64,000 nucleotides of DNA, from assembly GCF_013426205.1 (NCBI RefSeq), contig NC_089423.1:186001-250000 (forward strand). Reading direction: 5' to 3'. Source of the DNA: Metarhizium brunneum (lineage: Eukaryota > Ascomycota > Sordariomycetes > Hypocreales > Clavicipitaceae). Made by a program: the position numbers and the translations under genes. Of this stretch, positions 35,211-47,512 are shown one piece after another (the first letter of the stretch is position 1; each line of letters starts with the position of its first letter). The notes beneath the pieces were generated by a model. It did no database searches, was not told the origin of the DNA, and was given only the letters and a program-made list of their open reading frames with translations.

Positions 35211-37290
35211 TCACAGAAGAAGTGTATTCGTGGGGCATGCCTCGAGAAATTCGGCGTGTCGATTGAGAAGCTCTTCAAGGTCTAAGTCCCGCTGTAGGTC
35301 TGGAAAGTAGAGCTGATACGGACTCTCGTTGCCATTTGTCAATAAGGCTCTGCGCAACATGAAGCAGTCATCCGCGAACCTCCCTCGGCACGAGAAATCT
35401 CCGTATGCTAATAAACGGAGAGACGCAACCCCGTTGGGCCCGAAAGCCCAATCCGCAAACTGGCGAAGGTCATCAGACAAGATTGTCGCGACAAGGATGT
35501 TCTGGTTGTTAGCCACGTCTGATTGCCGAGCCACCCACCCTAACATACCATCTTCGCAGATCTCCTGCCGACTCAGGCCCGAGCAGTCCCCAAACAAAGT
35601 AGCATCATCTAATTAGATCTGGCTGAAGACCAAAGATCCATATTTCCTAATGTCTGGCCCTGACTGCCTGATATGCAGGACCTGTAAACTGCCCTTGTGA
35701 GACAAGGGCTCTATAACCTCTTTCTAAATCCATATTAGATACTGCACACTCGACGTGACCAGGGATAAGAAGAGCAAATACCAATCGGCGAGGATCACAC
35801 GCCAGCCCGATACATTCGAGATACAGCTCACCCAGTGGGTTTGGGGACTGCTCAGTGAACCAGGCATCACCTTCAAACTTCATTTCTTCGTCAGAATCTT
35901 CGTCGACACTTCTCAAGTGAGCCAGAAACGAGTCACTCAACAGCGCCATATCATTCAGGTCCATTTCCTCTTCAAATAGCTCGGACTCATCGTCAAGGTT
36001 CACGCTTCTGGCGTGGTAAATGAACCGCCGGAGAGTTGCCTTGTGTCGCACCGCCGTTCTCCACAAGGCCTTTGTATCTGTCGGGCTGGGCAGGGAGAGA
36101 TAAAGGCTCTCTAACCCGCTAATGCTCTCCAAAAAGTTTCGCAAAACCTCTTCCTCATTCTCGGCTACAGCCATCAACCCGACTGGCTGATATATCTCCA
36201 GTGACGTTATATTAAGAGCATAGTTTGGTTCTATCAACCGTTGCAGAAACAGCTCCCAGCCAGGGCATCGGCGAATAGTAATTGACCGCAGAGATGCAGT
36301 ATTCACAGCATAAGCAACTCCACAAGAGTGTGATGTTAGATCAAGGCCAGACAGTGACAGGTTTTCCATGGCAGGAAATCGGAGTTTAGTTGACTGAGGG
36401 CGTACTCTCAATATGAACCTGAAAAAGTCTGCAATATCATCATCCATTTCATCCCAGTGTTCCTTGACTAACTCCCAGTCGATGAAATCGAGCTGTAGGG
36501 CTTCCAAATGGTGGGCATTCTGCCGCAGTGCTAGGCCAAGTGCGATGAAGTCAGAATATGTCCGTAGTCCTGTCCAAGAAATATATTTTAAGGATTTCAG
36601 CCCCTGGAGGGCGAGCGCCGGGCTCTGGGAATTGAGCGCACAGTTGGCATCTGTCACGAGGCGGAGATGCTGAATGCGATTCTGATGGGTTAGGACATAG
36701 CCACCTTGTCCGAGAAGCTGTTGAGGGACACATACGCCCATGTCCCAGCTGCCATCGCTGTCAGTTACAATCGGCCATGCGGCCACGCCATGACGTACCT
36801 GGATTTCTGAAGTCTTCCATCTTGGAGCTTCTGCAAAATGGGCAAAATGCGACTGCCAAGCAGCTGCAGCGAAGAGCGATCTTGTCCGTTATCATCGTGG
36901 TCCATTGTCATATGCACCTCCTCATCGTCAACGTCATCGTGCACGCAGCGGAGCCTTAATCTTTCAGAAAACGGGGCTGATATCCGTAGGTTGGTTACAC
37001 GTGCCAGGAGGTCGCTCGATCGTTCGGCAGCTCGAAGTAACCCTTCCACCTCCACCTCATCCAAATAATGCTCGTCGGGAGCTCGCAGGAGGACTTCATG
37101 TGTACCATAAAGATGCGCCGCTGCTAGAACATAAAGAGCCTTCGAGGCCTCACACAAGCTTTTGAGATCACGCTTGTCTCCGATCTGCTTTGCTTAGCTG
37201 CCATCCGTAGATGGACCAATGACAGGTAAAGGGATTAAATACATGTTCAATAATGCACGACAGGATTTCTGTCGGCAAGCTCAAAAGCAT
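35211..37290 (-). CDS. F-box/leucine-rich-repeat-like protein
   Basis: Minus strand: exons 37290-37243, 37184-36799, 36748-about 35718 (or 35682) and 35608-35211; about 620-632 aa. Exon 1 opens with an F-box (MLLSLPTEILSCIIEH) that continues in exon 2 (IGDKRDLKSLCEASK). LRR-like segments follow (LEALQLDFIDW, MENLSLSGLDL, LRSITIRRCPGWE, LESLYLSLPSP). The last exon carries the FADWAFGP...LLAYGDFS block and the LEACPTNTLL ending that I associate with this fungal family. The final intron donor is uncertain: GTTATA (109 nt) or GTCCTG (73 nt) both join in frame, and without splicing a TAG follows at 35647. Likely an SCF ubiquitin-ligase adaptor; the target is unknown. Confidence 0.72.
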
Positions 37291-38050
37291 CTTATCCGGG
37301 GTAAGATTGACTAAGCTGGCCTGGTTGCATAACTTGCTTACATTCAAACTGGGTATTTTGGTGTAAGCTTAGCCGCTCTGCGAGAGGCAGATGCCTAGAT
37401 TTATATACCAACAGAGCGGAGCCCCATGTACGTTTTGTCATGTGACTTATGTGAGGTCATGCTGGAAGTTTATGAATTATGTCCAAACCTTCGATCTGGA
37501 AGATTCCTCTTTCTTGATCTGAGCACGTAATACCACGATACAACTGTACGGCAGCCTTGATGGCCGTTGTCGTTTATGCGATCGGCCACTGTGTCCTGAA
37601 CCAGGCTACAAATGGTCCACTAGGAAAGGCTTCCATAAAGGACGCTAACCCACTCTAGCTGCTCTGGGACAACGATCTCTATTCATCAGAGAGTACACCG
37701 TGGGCTTGTCGGCTCAAGCCATTATTCATGCGAGCCCATCAGCCTGCGCCACCCGCTGCGTGGCACATTCGGCACAAGCCAATTTTCGCACAGGCTCAAA
37801 AGCCAGCGCCGGGCTGGGCCGTAGCTGTCAAGCCTACTCGAATATCCGCTTATGCCTTCACCTTCACGCCAAGTTACTTGGGCGTACCAAGGCATCCGCG
37901 CCAACTGGCCTTCGACACTCAGCTGACGCTAGGATCAGCACATAAAAGTTTGCCTCCGAACAAAGCAAAACAGGCCAAGCGGCCTCATCATAGTACCTCA
38001 CAGGCGATTGGAAGTGCGCTCATATCAGTCGGTGCAGCTTCGTCTACGCT
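37291..38050. other. Intergenic, no gene recognised
   Basis: Only short overlapping frames without motifs. It separates the 5' end of the F-box gene from the 3' end of the DUF3723 gene. Confidence 0.55.
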
Positions 38051-40856
38051 TCAACGCCGTCTCTTAACTCTACTGCTATCTTCTTCCTGGTGTCCTCCCT
38101 CACCTGGTAGTCTCTGTACCACAATCGTGTGAGTGCCATCGTCAACAACTTTGCGAAAACAGTCTGTTGGGTTCAATTGGTTACGCTCCTTATCAAATAA
38201 ATAGTACCCCTTCCTCATATAGTCCCTTGCCATCCGCCTTACGCGCTCCAGGTCGTCCGGGTTTGCTGGATCCACTATCAATGGATCAGAGATCACAAAG
38301 CTATCACCAGATTCTACATCCACAAAGTCAATACGAATCGTCCGTTTTCGCTCGGCCCCATCCGCTCCAGCTTCTTCTGCAACAATCGCCAATGCCTCCT
38401 GGTGTTCCTTGTTGGGGTCATGTGCCACAAGCTCTTGGAAGTTGAATCGTGTGTTTCGATCTGTTCGTCGCAGCACAATTTGAGTCTCTGCTCCTTGTCC
38501 CAAGCCCGCCGATAAGACCTGCCTCGAACCGTCGGCTGCCCCAGCGGGCGACTCGGGTGCTGGCTCTCCATGCTCTTCTGAGATGACTTCAGCAACCTCC
38601 CTTTGTCCATGATCTAATTTACTCTGCTCCAAGTGTACCATTGTCTTTAGCCGAGTCAACTTTTTCTCCTCCAAGATTACATCTTGTCGTAATCCATCAA
38701 GCTGCACGTTCCGGTCTAGAATCTGTCGATTGATTTCGTCTAGCCGTTCCTGAAGCGACGCTTCGTCTTGTGTCAACTCCTCGAGTTTCGATTCCTTGTC
38801 CCTCACTCGACGAGATATGTCACTATGCCTCGCTTGCTCCAAATGAAGCTCATGTCTTGTTATGGCCAAAATTACGTCCTCTTCGGTTACCGTCGTCGGC
38901 CTACTGCTGTTTCCAAGAAGTTCAGGTTGCTCACTGATAGGCATACAGGGGATCATCGCTACGTCGTCGTTCCTGCTAGCATCGTCGCTAGTAACAGGGC
39001 TTCCTAGAGGCGGTGGCGCTCCAAAGTACGCGCAGTAAACAGACCGTCGAACGAACGTCGACGTCATCTCCCTCATCTCGCTATAGACGTCGGCATGCAT
39101 CTGCGGCAAAAAGAGGCGGGTTTTATCGTATCGGTAATCGGTGTCGTTCGGTCGCCCGCATCGTTGCGGTGGCCGCTCGTGCTCTCTTACTTCGTCTTCT
39201 GTCTCAAGTAGTGCTTTGCTTTCAGAAGCTGGCACAGCAGCCGCAAAAGCATCTACTATTTGTTGTATGCATGCCTCTGGATCTCGAAACATGTATCGCC
39301 CAGGCTGGCGGGCTGCGAAAAGCGCCTGTTCAGCTACCTTTCGGTCGGAAGATGTCTCCAAGATCTCTTCGAGCTGGTCTGATACAAATCCAAGTCGCGC
39401 AGCGAGAGACGCAAGCTCGTGTAGAACTGTTTCGTTTGCCTTGGTTCGCGATACCGCCAGAAGGTCCTTCTTTTGCGTGTCGGCTGGCAGCTCTTTGTAG
39501 TTGCGAAAAGCCGCCAGCCATAGCTGGCGTATCCCAAGGTCCAGCCGAGTGTTGATGTCTCCTGCCACGCTAGTGAAGGTTGTCTCTGACAACTGAATGA
39601 TGCATTGGTCCTCCCTTTGGTTCGCATTGGTGAAACGTTGGTTGAGCACACCAGTTACGGTGTCGTCGGGCCCCACGTGCAGTATCTTCTTGATGCAGCC
39701 GGCAGCATCATTCAGAAGTTTTCGGTCCTCGAAAAAGGTGAACAGGGACGGGATGAGACATTGTCTGGAAGAGCTGCAGACTCGAGACCAGATTGCTTCA
39801 CGCTGTGGGGGAGAGAAGTTCTCGAAAATTTCGCCACTCCGTACCTGTGGTGAAAGGATCCGGTGGTCAGCGGAACAGGCCCCTGGCGCCTTCCCCTCTA
39901 GGGCCGTGATGGTGCCTCGCGTAATCTGTTTCATGGCCTCCTGATCGCCATCGCAGACGTCACGCCACCATCTGTAGATATGGTTCAAGTATGCAAGGTT
40001 CGGCTAAGCCGATGTAAGCATTTGAATTAACAAGCGACTTTACATGTACACTACCTCATCACACTTCATGCCTATTAGTTGGTGTATGGTGCCCAGTCGG
40101 AAACTGCCAAACAGTCCTGGAATTGCTAGGAGAGTGTCAAAGGCGGGTCCGTACTCCTTGTGCTTCGAAAGTTGGTTGAAGAGTCTTTTTTTGTTCGCGT
40201 TTGTTGCAAGCCTGCCCAACCATAGGTTTTCGAAGAAGGGGTTTTTCTCGCCACCGTGTCCTTGAAACTGCCTGATGGTAACGTAATATTCTCCGTCATC
40301 CGGCGCCTTCTGATAATCGTAGCCATCCGTGAGTAGAAGTCGCAGGTCATCACTAAGATCTGTACCATATTAGCATAGATCACTTGCCTCCCTCGGCACG
40401 CGACGTACCATCGAGATATAGATCAACGGTCCATCTCTTCTTAGAGCCTTGCAGCACCTTGTCGGCCGCCGCAAGTCTGTCATGGCCCTCGAGGCACTCT
40501 ATCTTGACGCCAGTAGGGAATTCCAGTTCCGGGTACGGTAGAGCATCCCTCATGAGGCTGGAGCTTGGAATTGAGGCACGAGCTACTGCCGCCTCTAGGA
40601 CCTGCTGGGGGATAAGAGCCTTGACATGATGGCGGCTGTCTTCTTTACGACAGCCACGTTCTTGGCGAAACATTCTTTTAATAGCGTCGACATGGTTGTT
40701 TTTAGAGCCTGTAGCCCCATCGTCCGCTGGGTCTCGATACTGCAAAGATGCTATGCTTATGCTTGCGGTTCCACAGTACTTGGCTCGTCGTTCCTCCTCA
40801 ATACGACGGTTTACAGTTGTAAAGTTCTCTACAACCATTGTCATAACCATTCCCAA
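38051..40856 (-). CDS. DUF3723 protein
   Basis: Three exons on the minus strand: 40856-40409, 40359-40055 and 40003-38051; 901 aa. The N-terminus reads AKYCGTASISIASLQ and continues through the family's LEFPTGVKIECLEGHDR and WTVDLYLD blocks. Exon 2 supplies DDGEYYVTIRQFQ and the PGLFGSFRLGTIHQ block. Exon 3 gives YLNHIYRWW, FRNYKELPADTQKKD and the RCGRPNDTDYRYDK segment. A long coiled coil (about 625-725) and a C-terminal IRIDFVDVESG...DPANPDDLERV domain complete it. DUF3723 is one of the accessory families repeatedly found as Starship cargo; its function is not known. Three nearby upstream ATGs (40856, 40850, 40844) are all possible starts. The 196-bp gap to the pseudokinase gene is a bidirectional promoter. 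Confidence 0.87.
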
Positions 40857-41052
40857 AGAAAAAGACTGGATGATGCCGAAAGCTCGCTAAGTATCTGCAG
40901 CCTTCTTCTTGTAGCCCTAGTGATGTTCACAATATGTCCAATTATGGCCGCTGCAACTGACTTTGGCCTATTTTGGACGAAAACTCGGCCTGCCAGTTTA
41001 TAAACCGGCACACTGGTTCCCATCAGGGCAACGGAGTCCAAGGTAAGACAAG
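40857..41052. promoter_or_regulatory. Bidirectional promoter of the DUF3723/pseudokinase pair
   Basis: Only 196 bp separate the divergent start codons, so both genes must draw on the same region. I see no clear TATA box or repeated operator-like motif. Confidence 0.5.
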
Positions 41053-42044
41053 ATGTCAAACACAGTAAATCGACTCCAGAAACGCCACGCAAACCGTATT
41101 GATCCGCTCAGGCTCGTGGAGACGAACCGACTCGGACGTCGGGCCATGGAGATGGTCCTCGTGAAGCCCAATTCACCTTGGGATTATTACTCGAAGATTT
41201 ACAGTCTTAAACTGGGCGAGAACGAGCCGGTTATTGTTGCTGAGAGGAAAGGTGGTCCGTCTTTTGACCTGGTGTCGGTCCATCCGTGCCAGGACCTCAG
41301 CCAGAGTCAGCTTGAACTGCTCCGCTCGATACAACACGCAAACTTTGTTACCGTACATGAAGTTTACAATGAACAGGATAAATGGTATATAGTTATGGAA
41401 CATATGACACGTTCCCTACAAGAGGCTGTCGGAAACCCTTTTCTTGATAGCTCCAAGCTCGCCGCCATTATAGGACAAGTACGTGTGATGCAGCTCCGGT
41501 AATGCGTACCCTGACCGTTACTAGATTGTCACGGCCTTGGGCTATCTCGAAGATAAAGGACTACGCTTCGGGTCACTCACTTGTTCCGACGTACTACTGC
41601 ACCCCAGTGGGAGAGTCAAATTATGTGTGTCATCCGTATTTTGGTCTGAAAAAGAGCTAACACAAACACCTCAGGTAGACAGCACCATTGCACGCAATCG
41701 GATTCAAAAGATGACATACGACGCCTCGGCAACGTCATGATGGAGCTGATGGATGGTTATGTCAAGGACGGTGCCAACATCGGTATTGACAACCCGGAGC
41801 GATGGAGCCCCGAAGCCTTACACTTCCTTGGCGCAACGACATCTGCTTCGTCGGCGAAGGAGCTTCTACAGGTATGCATACTTCCCTTCTCCTGAGGTTG
41901 TTTCCTAACCAGAAGCAGCATCCCTTTCTTCATTCGTGGCAGAAAGACAAACTTCAGGGTCTTGTGTCTTTTGTGACGACATGGACTAAGCAGAGTTACC
42001 GTTATCTTGGGTGGCAGGATAGGCAGGCTGAAAAAAATCGTTAA
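41053..42044 (+). CDS. Protein kinase-like (pseudokinase) protein
   Basis: Four exons: 41053-41478, 41525-41624, 41675-41871 and 41919-42044; 282 aa. The fold order of a kinase is visible: VIVAERK (possible ATP lysine), an HANFVTVHEVYNEQDKWYIV strand pair with MEHM hinge, and a helix IVTALGYLEDKG. The catalytic-loop position reads LRFGSLTCSDVLLHPSG in place of HRD...N. No DFG motif follows, because exon 3 begins RQHHCTQSDSKDDIRRLG. A C-lobe with HPFLHSW ends the protein. The missing Asp residues argue for a pseudokinase or a strongly divergent kinase. Its divergent pairing with DUF3723 suggests that the two work together. Confidence 0.75.
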
Positions 42045-43965
42045 TCTCGCGATGTGCGCCCTATGGATGTGACTGACAGTGGATTTGGTACTTGATTGAA
42101 GTTATTTATAGGGGAAATTCGTCCGTGGTTATTGAGGTGCGGCAATTTGTTGCCTTTGCCAATTCAGCTACTGCTAGCTTTCAGCTCCCGTAGTCATCAC
42201 TCGTTGACAGTTGGTGTTTCGTAGGTATTTAGTGGGTGAGCATGTCTATGAGGTGGCCATGTTGCGCCATCAGGTATAGGGTAGGACACATTACATCACG
42301 AGCTGTTATACGTTGTTTGTGACGGTAGGTTCATCCGTAGGTTGGCCGCCGTGAGTCCAGAAATGGCATTTAGAGGTAGCTGGGACAATATTGAAGAACA
42401 CTTGATTCCCATGTCGAAGCAAAAAGCAGCGCCATGCATGGACCCACATAATCCCAACTAAAGCATCAACGAAGGCGATACAATCCAAAAGTGCTCCTCG
42501 CATCCTAAGCAAGTTACGGTTCAGCGACAAGTACTCCAGTTCTCCATTTCAACTGGTAAGTTTGCAGACCCACCACACCATATCTTGTGTGGGTGGAGTG
42601 TGAAGGGACCTCCACCCGGCCAGGGACAGGGCAAGGCTGAAGGACAAGGGGTAAGAAACGGCTGCCTTGCGGGAAAGCCTCCCGCGAAGCCGCCGACCAG
42701 CCCCCCTGCTTTTGGATCAAGTGGTTCCTGTGCAAGTGGGGCGGCAGCCTTACTGAGGTCATTTTCGGTTTTCCCGCCACCCCGTTGCCAATGATGCTGG
42801 AGAGTTCTCCGTCCGCGCGCCCAGTATTGCGATTGTCTGACCGCATTCACTTGTACTCACCTTAAGCCGTCCATTGGATGGCACTCCTTCCATTCGTTCA
42901 TTGCGACTGCCCTACATTGCCTTGCGGAAATATCTTGCTGTCATGGGTTTAATCCCCATTTCCATATGTAACCACGTAACATTGTAGTGCCTCTATGAGT
43001 TTTATTTGGACATCATGTTAATAGATATTTGATATCCTGCCGTTTTAATAGTACCCTGTTTGGTGTCGAAAGCGGTAGTGGAGGCTGAACAAGAACTCTT
43101 AGTCGTGAGCTTGTTCCTCCGTAATTGTGGGGTGCGATTTCCGACAAATCTCTCCGTGAACTTGGGCACAGGATGTCGAAGCCCATCCTTACGCCGTTTG
43201 TAAATGTATGCTCACTAACGAAACTGGTGGGCTGTTGGCAGTCCCGCTATGTATAGTAATGTACATGTCAATACATTACCGGTACAACATTAGTGTTATT
43301 AACACGGCGTTGGTGTACCAGGTCCGATTTCATCCCAAGAGGAACGGCAACACAGGCCCAGGGGGGGCGGGGGTATTTCGAAGAATTGTGAGGAGACCAA
43401 AAAGCTGTTTTTGGCTTGCCGCCGATGCAAACCTGGCCTTGGCATCCCCACTAAAGAGTCGTCCCCAAAGAGTACTTTCTTCTTGGCTCTTCCTCCTACT
43501 GTGTATACTTTGATTTACTTTGGCAGCACAGGTGCCAATATTCAGGTGAGATAGAGCTGCTTGCAAGAGACCCCCATGTGGGAGCACGTAAACCTCTAAT
43601 GGCTGCGCCAGCTTTTGCTCAGTCCCCGTTGTATCTAACGCCCTTCAACACCATCATCAGCCATTCTTCGCTGCAGAACCAAACAGCCAGTGAAGACGGC
43701 TTTAGCGGTGTACCGTTCAGCCAAGCTCGACGGCGAACTCGTCCTGGCTTTGGACTAGTGCTGTTGACACTTACTCCCTTCAGCTTTGGAAAGCATAGGC
43801 TGCAGCTCGATGGAGGGTGTGACGCCTGCCATAATTTCTTCTCACAGCGTCTCCCGTGCCTTGGCAGAGTAAAAGCCCACGACCAGCAGTCACGTACATT
43901 TATCACGTTGGGTCGCAGTTTATTTTTAATACGAAACTCAGCCAACTTTCTGTGTGTTTTATTGA
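42045..43965. other. Intergenic, no supported gene
   Basis: Contains a GC-rich patch (42580-42780) open in both directions, without domains, and scattered short frames. Nothing splice-consistent or family-like was found. Confidence 0.5.
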
Positions 43966-45714
43966 TTACGCAGGTTGATAATCTAATTCTACCAACTCAA
44001 CTCTGTCGTCGACGTGCCTTTGCACGATGGCTTGCAGGTCTTTCCGTACGCCAGGGGATGCCGCAACTTGGTCTGTTAGTCATAATCCCAAAATTGGTGT
44101 TCCAATATTACTTGCCTGTGACAATCATGTCGCCTCGCGTAGAGGCTTCCGCCTGTACCCGTTTGATGTATTTTCCCTCAACCTCTTCTCTCATTATAGA
44201 GCACCAATCGGGCAAGCCCTTGATGACTTCAGCCCTTGGGCTTATTTTTTTCTGCCTATCCACGCTCTCGACATACACAGATATCTGCAGAATCTTCACT
44301 CCAATAAGCACTAAACCTGGACAAAAGGGCAAATTTGCTTACATAACCGTTGTCCAGCGTGTCATCAACAAGCGCGTTGTTCAGTAGACTTTCAATTGCA
44401 ATCGCCAAATCTGCCAGTATGAGAAGTTGTCACATGTATGGCAAACGCAACTTACCAATTGTTTTCAATTCCCAAACAAGATGTATACGGCGAGACCGTG
44501 CCTTGCGGCTGTTGTACCCGTGTAATAGCTCCTTGAGATACGGCAGTTGCGCAGCGATCCCATACCCGCTAGCGACCATTAGGACGACCTCGTAGTCGCC
44601 AACTGGAATGCTATTGCCATGTGGCCCGCTGAAGAGGGCACGGCAAAGATCTTGTCGTGTCTGGCTGCGATGGAGAAGGTGCCGGGTGAATCCCGTGCGA
44701 GGCTCGATCAATAAATCCAACGTATCGAGAGGGGCGTCAGACCAAGATGCCACCACAAATGGATGATACTCAATGAGAGCGTGGAAGCTTGTCGACGGTA
44801 TGAACAGCCAAAGACAGATGTACTGGCCAGCCTTCACACGGACCGGACGGGATAGGACAACTCTGACGAGCACGGCGCCTTTTGCGTGCATAATATCGGC
44901 GCGAGGGAGCCGAGAACGAAAGATGCCGTTGCGATAAATTACGAGAAGACCGAGAAGCATCACGGAGAGGCCGGCGATCCCAACTAACACATATACATGG
45001 AGTCGAAGGAGTAAGCGCTGTGGAGCGATGTGCACCCAGATGCCGTACACCGATACGATCGCCAGACACTGGTGAGCGCGGACAAACATTTCGTACCATC
45101 GATATCTGATTACGGGGAGACAAATAGCTACAGAGATACCAATAGACGCTGCTGCCTGAAATGCCATGGTCAATTGTCTGTGGTCAGCCGCCAAGACATT
45201 GACCTAGACTCACCACGATTGCCCATTTATTCTCTGCATTTGCAATAGCGAAGGGAGCCTGTGAAAACGCAAACACAACGATGTGAAAGATGAGTAACAA
45301 TCCAGTCATTATGCCCACAGAACCATGGAGTCTGCGAACCGTGCGCAACCGCAGGCCAAGAGTATTGGTCAAGGCATCAAGGTGTGGTGTTGCGCATAGA
45401 AAGATGAGATTACCGATGCATATGTCAGCCGCTCGTCGTCCTGCTGCAACAAAAGAGGGGATTCTGAAGCAGACCGAGAACACATTGACTCCCAGGTAAA
45501 CGACTTCTGTCAAGACGTCAGCACGGCTCCATTGCACCTTGAAACGTTGACTATGGACAATGGTTTGGTAGGACAAATGCTTCAATATAGGTTTGCGCAG
45601 GGAAGCCCCTAAAGCTCTCAGTCTTGACCTGAAATGATAGCCAAGGAGAGCGAGCGCGACTCCGAAGAGAGCCAGTGAGTAGGCGATGATGACGCAGTCT
45701 TCGAAGGATGCCAT
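43966..45714 (-). CDS. Ferric reductase (FRE/NOX-type)
   Basis: Five exons on the minus strand: 45714-45214, 45155-44456, 44410-44343, 44293-44116 and 44072-43966; 517 aa. Several membrane helices come first. The paired haem ligands are H130/H144 (RLHGSVG...FHI) and H195/H209 (RAHQ...WVH), each 14 residues apart as in ferric reductase domains. The FAD site follows as YHPFVVASWSD and the NADPH site as SGPHGN with VLMVASGYGIAAQLP. The C-terminus is rebuilt over three short exons (ILQISVYVES, KGLPDW, then VRKDLQAIVQRHV). The last intron appears to be GC-AG (GCAAGT...CTAACAG, 43 nt). The enzyme moves electrons from NADPH through FAD and two haems to extracellular Fe(III). Ferric reductases are a hallmark Starship cargo family. 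The protein is shorter than many and lacks an obvious signal peptide. Confidence 0.85.
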
Positions 45715-45949
45715 TACAACGCCAGAGAAGAGATGGGAGAACAGCAGCAGACAAAGGGAAAATGCTATATGTCTTGCAGGCGAGAAACCTGCACGTGGCG
45801 GGTTGCGGGTTTGGTGGCTGCGTTGACAAGTCCGGTTGAGGACCAAAAGTCCTCCACTACGATAGGGAGCAAAAAGAGGCCAATTTCTGCTGATGTTGAC
45901 CCCCAAACGTTGGCAAGCTTAGGAACAAGCCGGATGTGGCCGAGAAGTT

Positions 45950-46980
45950 TGCCATCAATGGGTCATATGAGTATTGCAGCATCTGCTGCAGGTATTGCTG
46001 ATTGGAATCGAGGCTTCTATAATGAGATGATGGAAGAAGAGGATAGATCCTTGACAGAGAAGGCTGTCGGTGTCGACCGACGCGCATTCCAGCTTCTTAC
46101 TGGCACAGTCAGCTTATACGCGATATCCTTGATTGATCAGCAGTGGGTTAAGCTCAAAATGCTTATTGGTGAAGGCGAGGATATAGAATCTAGGCCTTGT
46201 CGGTGTGTTATGCGAGAGCAGTGGCTTCTACCCTGCTATCATGATCTCTGGAAAGTGTACGATACAGGAATACCTCTACCTAGGTCACTGGTTCACCCTA
46301 GATATTGGCTTGCTGGTCACGTACACAGATCTCGAGAATGGGCGCCATCATATGAGTCAATTACACCGCTCATTATCTCACCGAAGCGAGCTAGGGTAGA
46401 AAGTGCGCTTCAAAAGCTAGTACAGCTACGCGATGAGTTCGACGGAGAGGAAAGAGATAAATTCGAGCAGGAATTGCTTGCCCTGGCTGGTAGAGGTGAA
46501 GCAATTGCTTCTAATTGTAGGGCAATTGGAGCTATTCCAATATCTGCGCCGGAAGCACTACCGAATCGACGAGCAATTGGTCGACGAGAAGCTACAAGGA
46601 CCGGACGACTACTTACCGCTTTAGAACAGCAAGAACGCGATTCACAACGAGTACAACGAGAAGCAAATGCCCAGTCTCGAGACGATGTGATACTATCACA
46701 GCGACAGGCAAGCCAGGGCAGTACTATCGTCGTGAATGTCGATCAGGGCGATACGCAGCTTACGGTAATAGTATCATCATCATCTGGGGCTAATTCTGAG
46801 GCGTCGGATGAAGAGACTACTGTAGCGCAGCCAGTCTCAAACTGAATCCCCAATTCTACGACCACCATCATCTACAGCACCTCCAGCGGTTGCCGGTGAG
46901 ATCAGAAGCAAGCGACGACGAGCTCAAAGTGGTTTCTACGCCGCATTGATGGATGACGATTCGCAGGAGATGAAGCGAAG
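45950..46980 (+). pseudogene. MULE transposase C-terminal fragment
   Basis: The frame open to 46845 contains MSIAASAAGIADWN and then a SWIM-type zinc motif, CRCVMREQWLLPCYH (C-x-C...C-x-H), as at the end of Mutator-like transposases. It ends in a Glu/Arg-rich tail. The reading appears to shift frame near 46825, because the continuation SPILRPPSSTAPPAV...SKRRRAQSG lies in another frame up to about 46987. The catalytic DDE core is absent, so this is a truncated element end. It abuts the promoter side of the ferric reductase gene. Confidence 0.55.
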
Positions 46981-46987
46981 GAGATGA

Positions 46988-47512
46988 CGATATTGCCAGA
47001 AAATTGCGGGATCACATGAAATCGAGTGTAGCTGCGCAGAAGGGGCTGATTGTATTGCTGGAGAATTATCCGAGGAATAAAAAAATGACAAGTTATTCAT
47101 TATGCAGGCGCCTACCAAGCCACTGCCAAGAATCGGTGTGTGGCGCAAATAGGTGTCGAAATCGGTGTCCCGATCATCACTCGATCCTGACTTTAAGGAA
47201 CCTCGCCGCCCGTCCTTCAGCTGACAATCCTTCTCCGAATAGGACACATGAAGATGCTAGCCTATCGCCTCCTGACGAGAGATCTGGAACCAAACCTGCA
47301 TCACCAGAGAGACTACGACAACAACACACAGCTAGGATTTTGTTCAGTGGATCACCCAGTCAGCCGCACATAGTGCTCGGAACGCCTATTCCATCAACCC
47401 AACGAAGCTCGCAGCTTTCTAGGTTTCTGGCTCTCTCGCCGCTTGTATAGCTAACGAACTATCTAATCTTTCCGCATTCTGACTTTTCTACTTGCCGAAG
47501 CAGCGTTCATGT
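46988..47512. other. Unassigned interval between transposon fragments
   Basis: A 148-codon frame at 47004-47450 (plus) shows no domain. Its tail is Ser/Pro-rich. I make no gene call. Confidence 0.4.

Noticed and set aside
39013..39555. 180-codon plus-strand open frame
   Set aside because: Antisense to the DUF3723 core; no motifs of its own.
42580..42850. GC-rich frames on both strands as a Pro-rich gene
   Set aside because: Composition alone keeps the frames open; no conserved motif and no start or splice support.
43578..44387. 269-codon plus-strand open frame
   Set aside because: It lies opposite the ferric reductase 3' exons and flank. The minus-strand splicing reproduces conserved family motifs, so this frame is a shadow.
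47004..47450. 148-codon frame as a gene
   Set aside because: Low complexity, no domain, and located between two transposon fragments.
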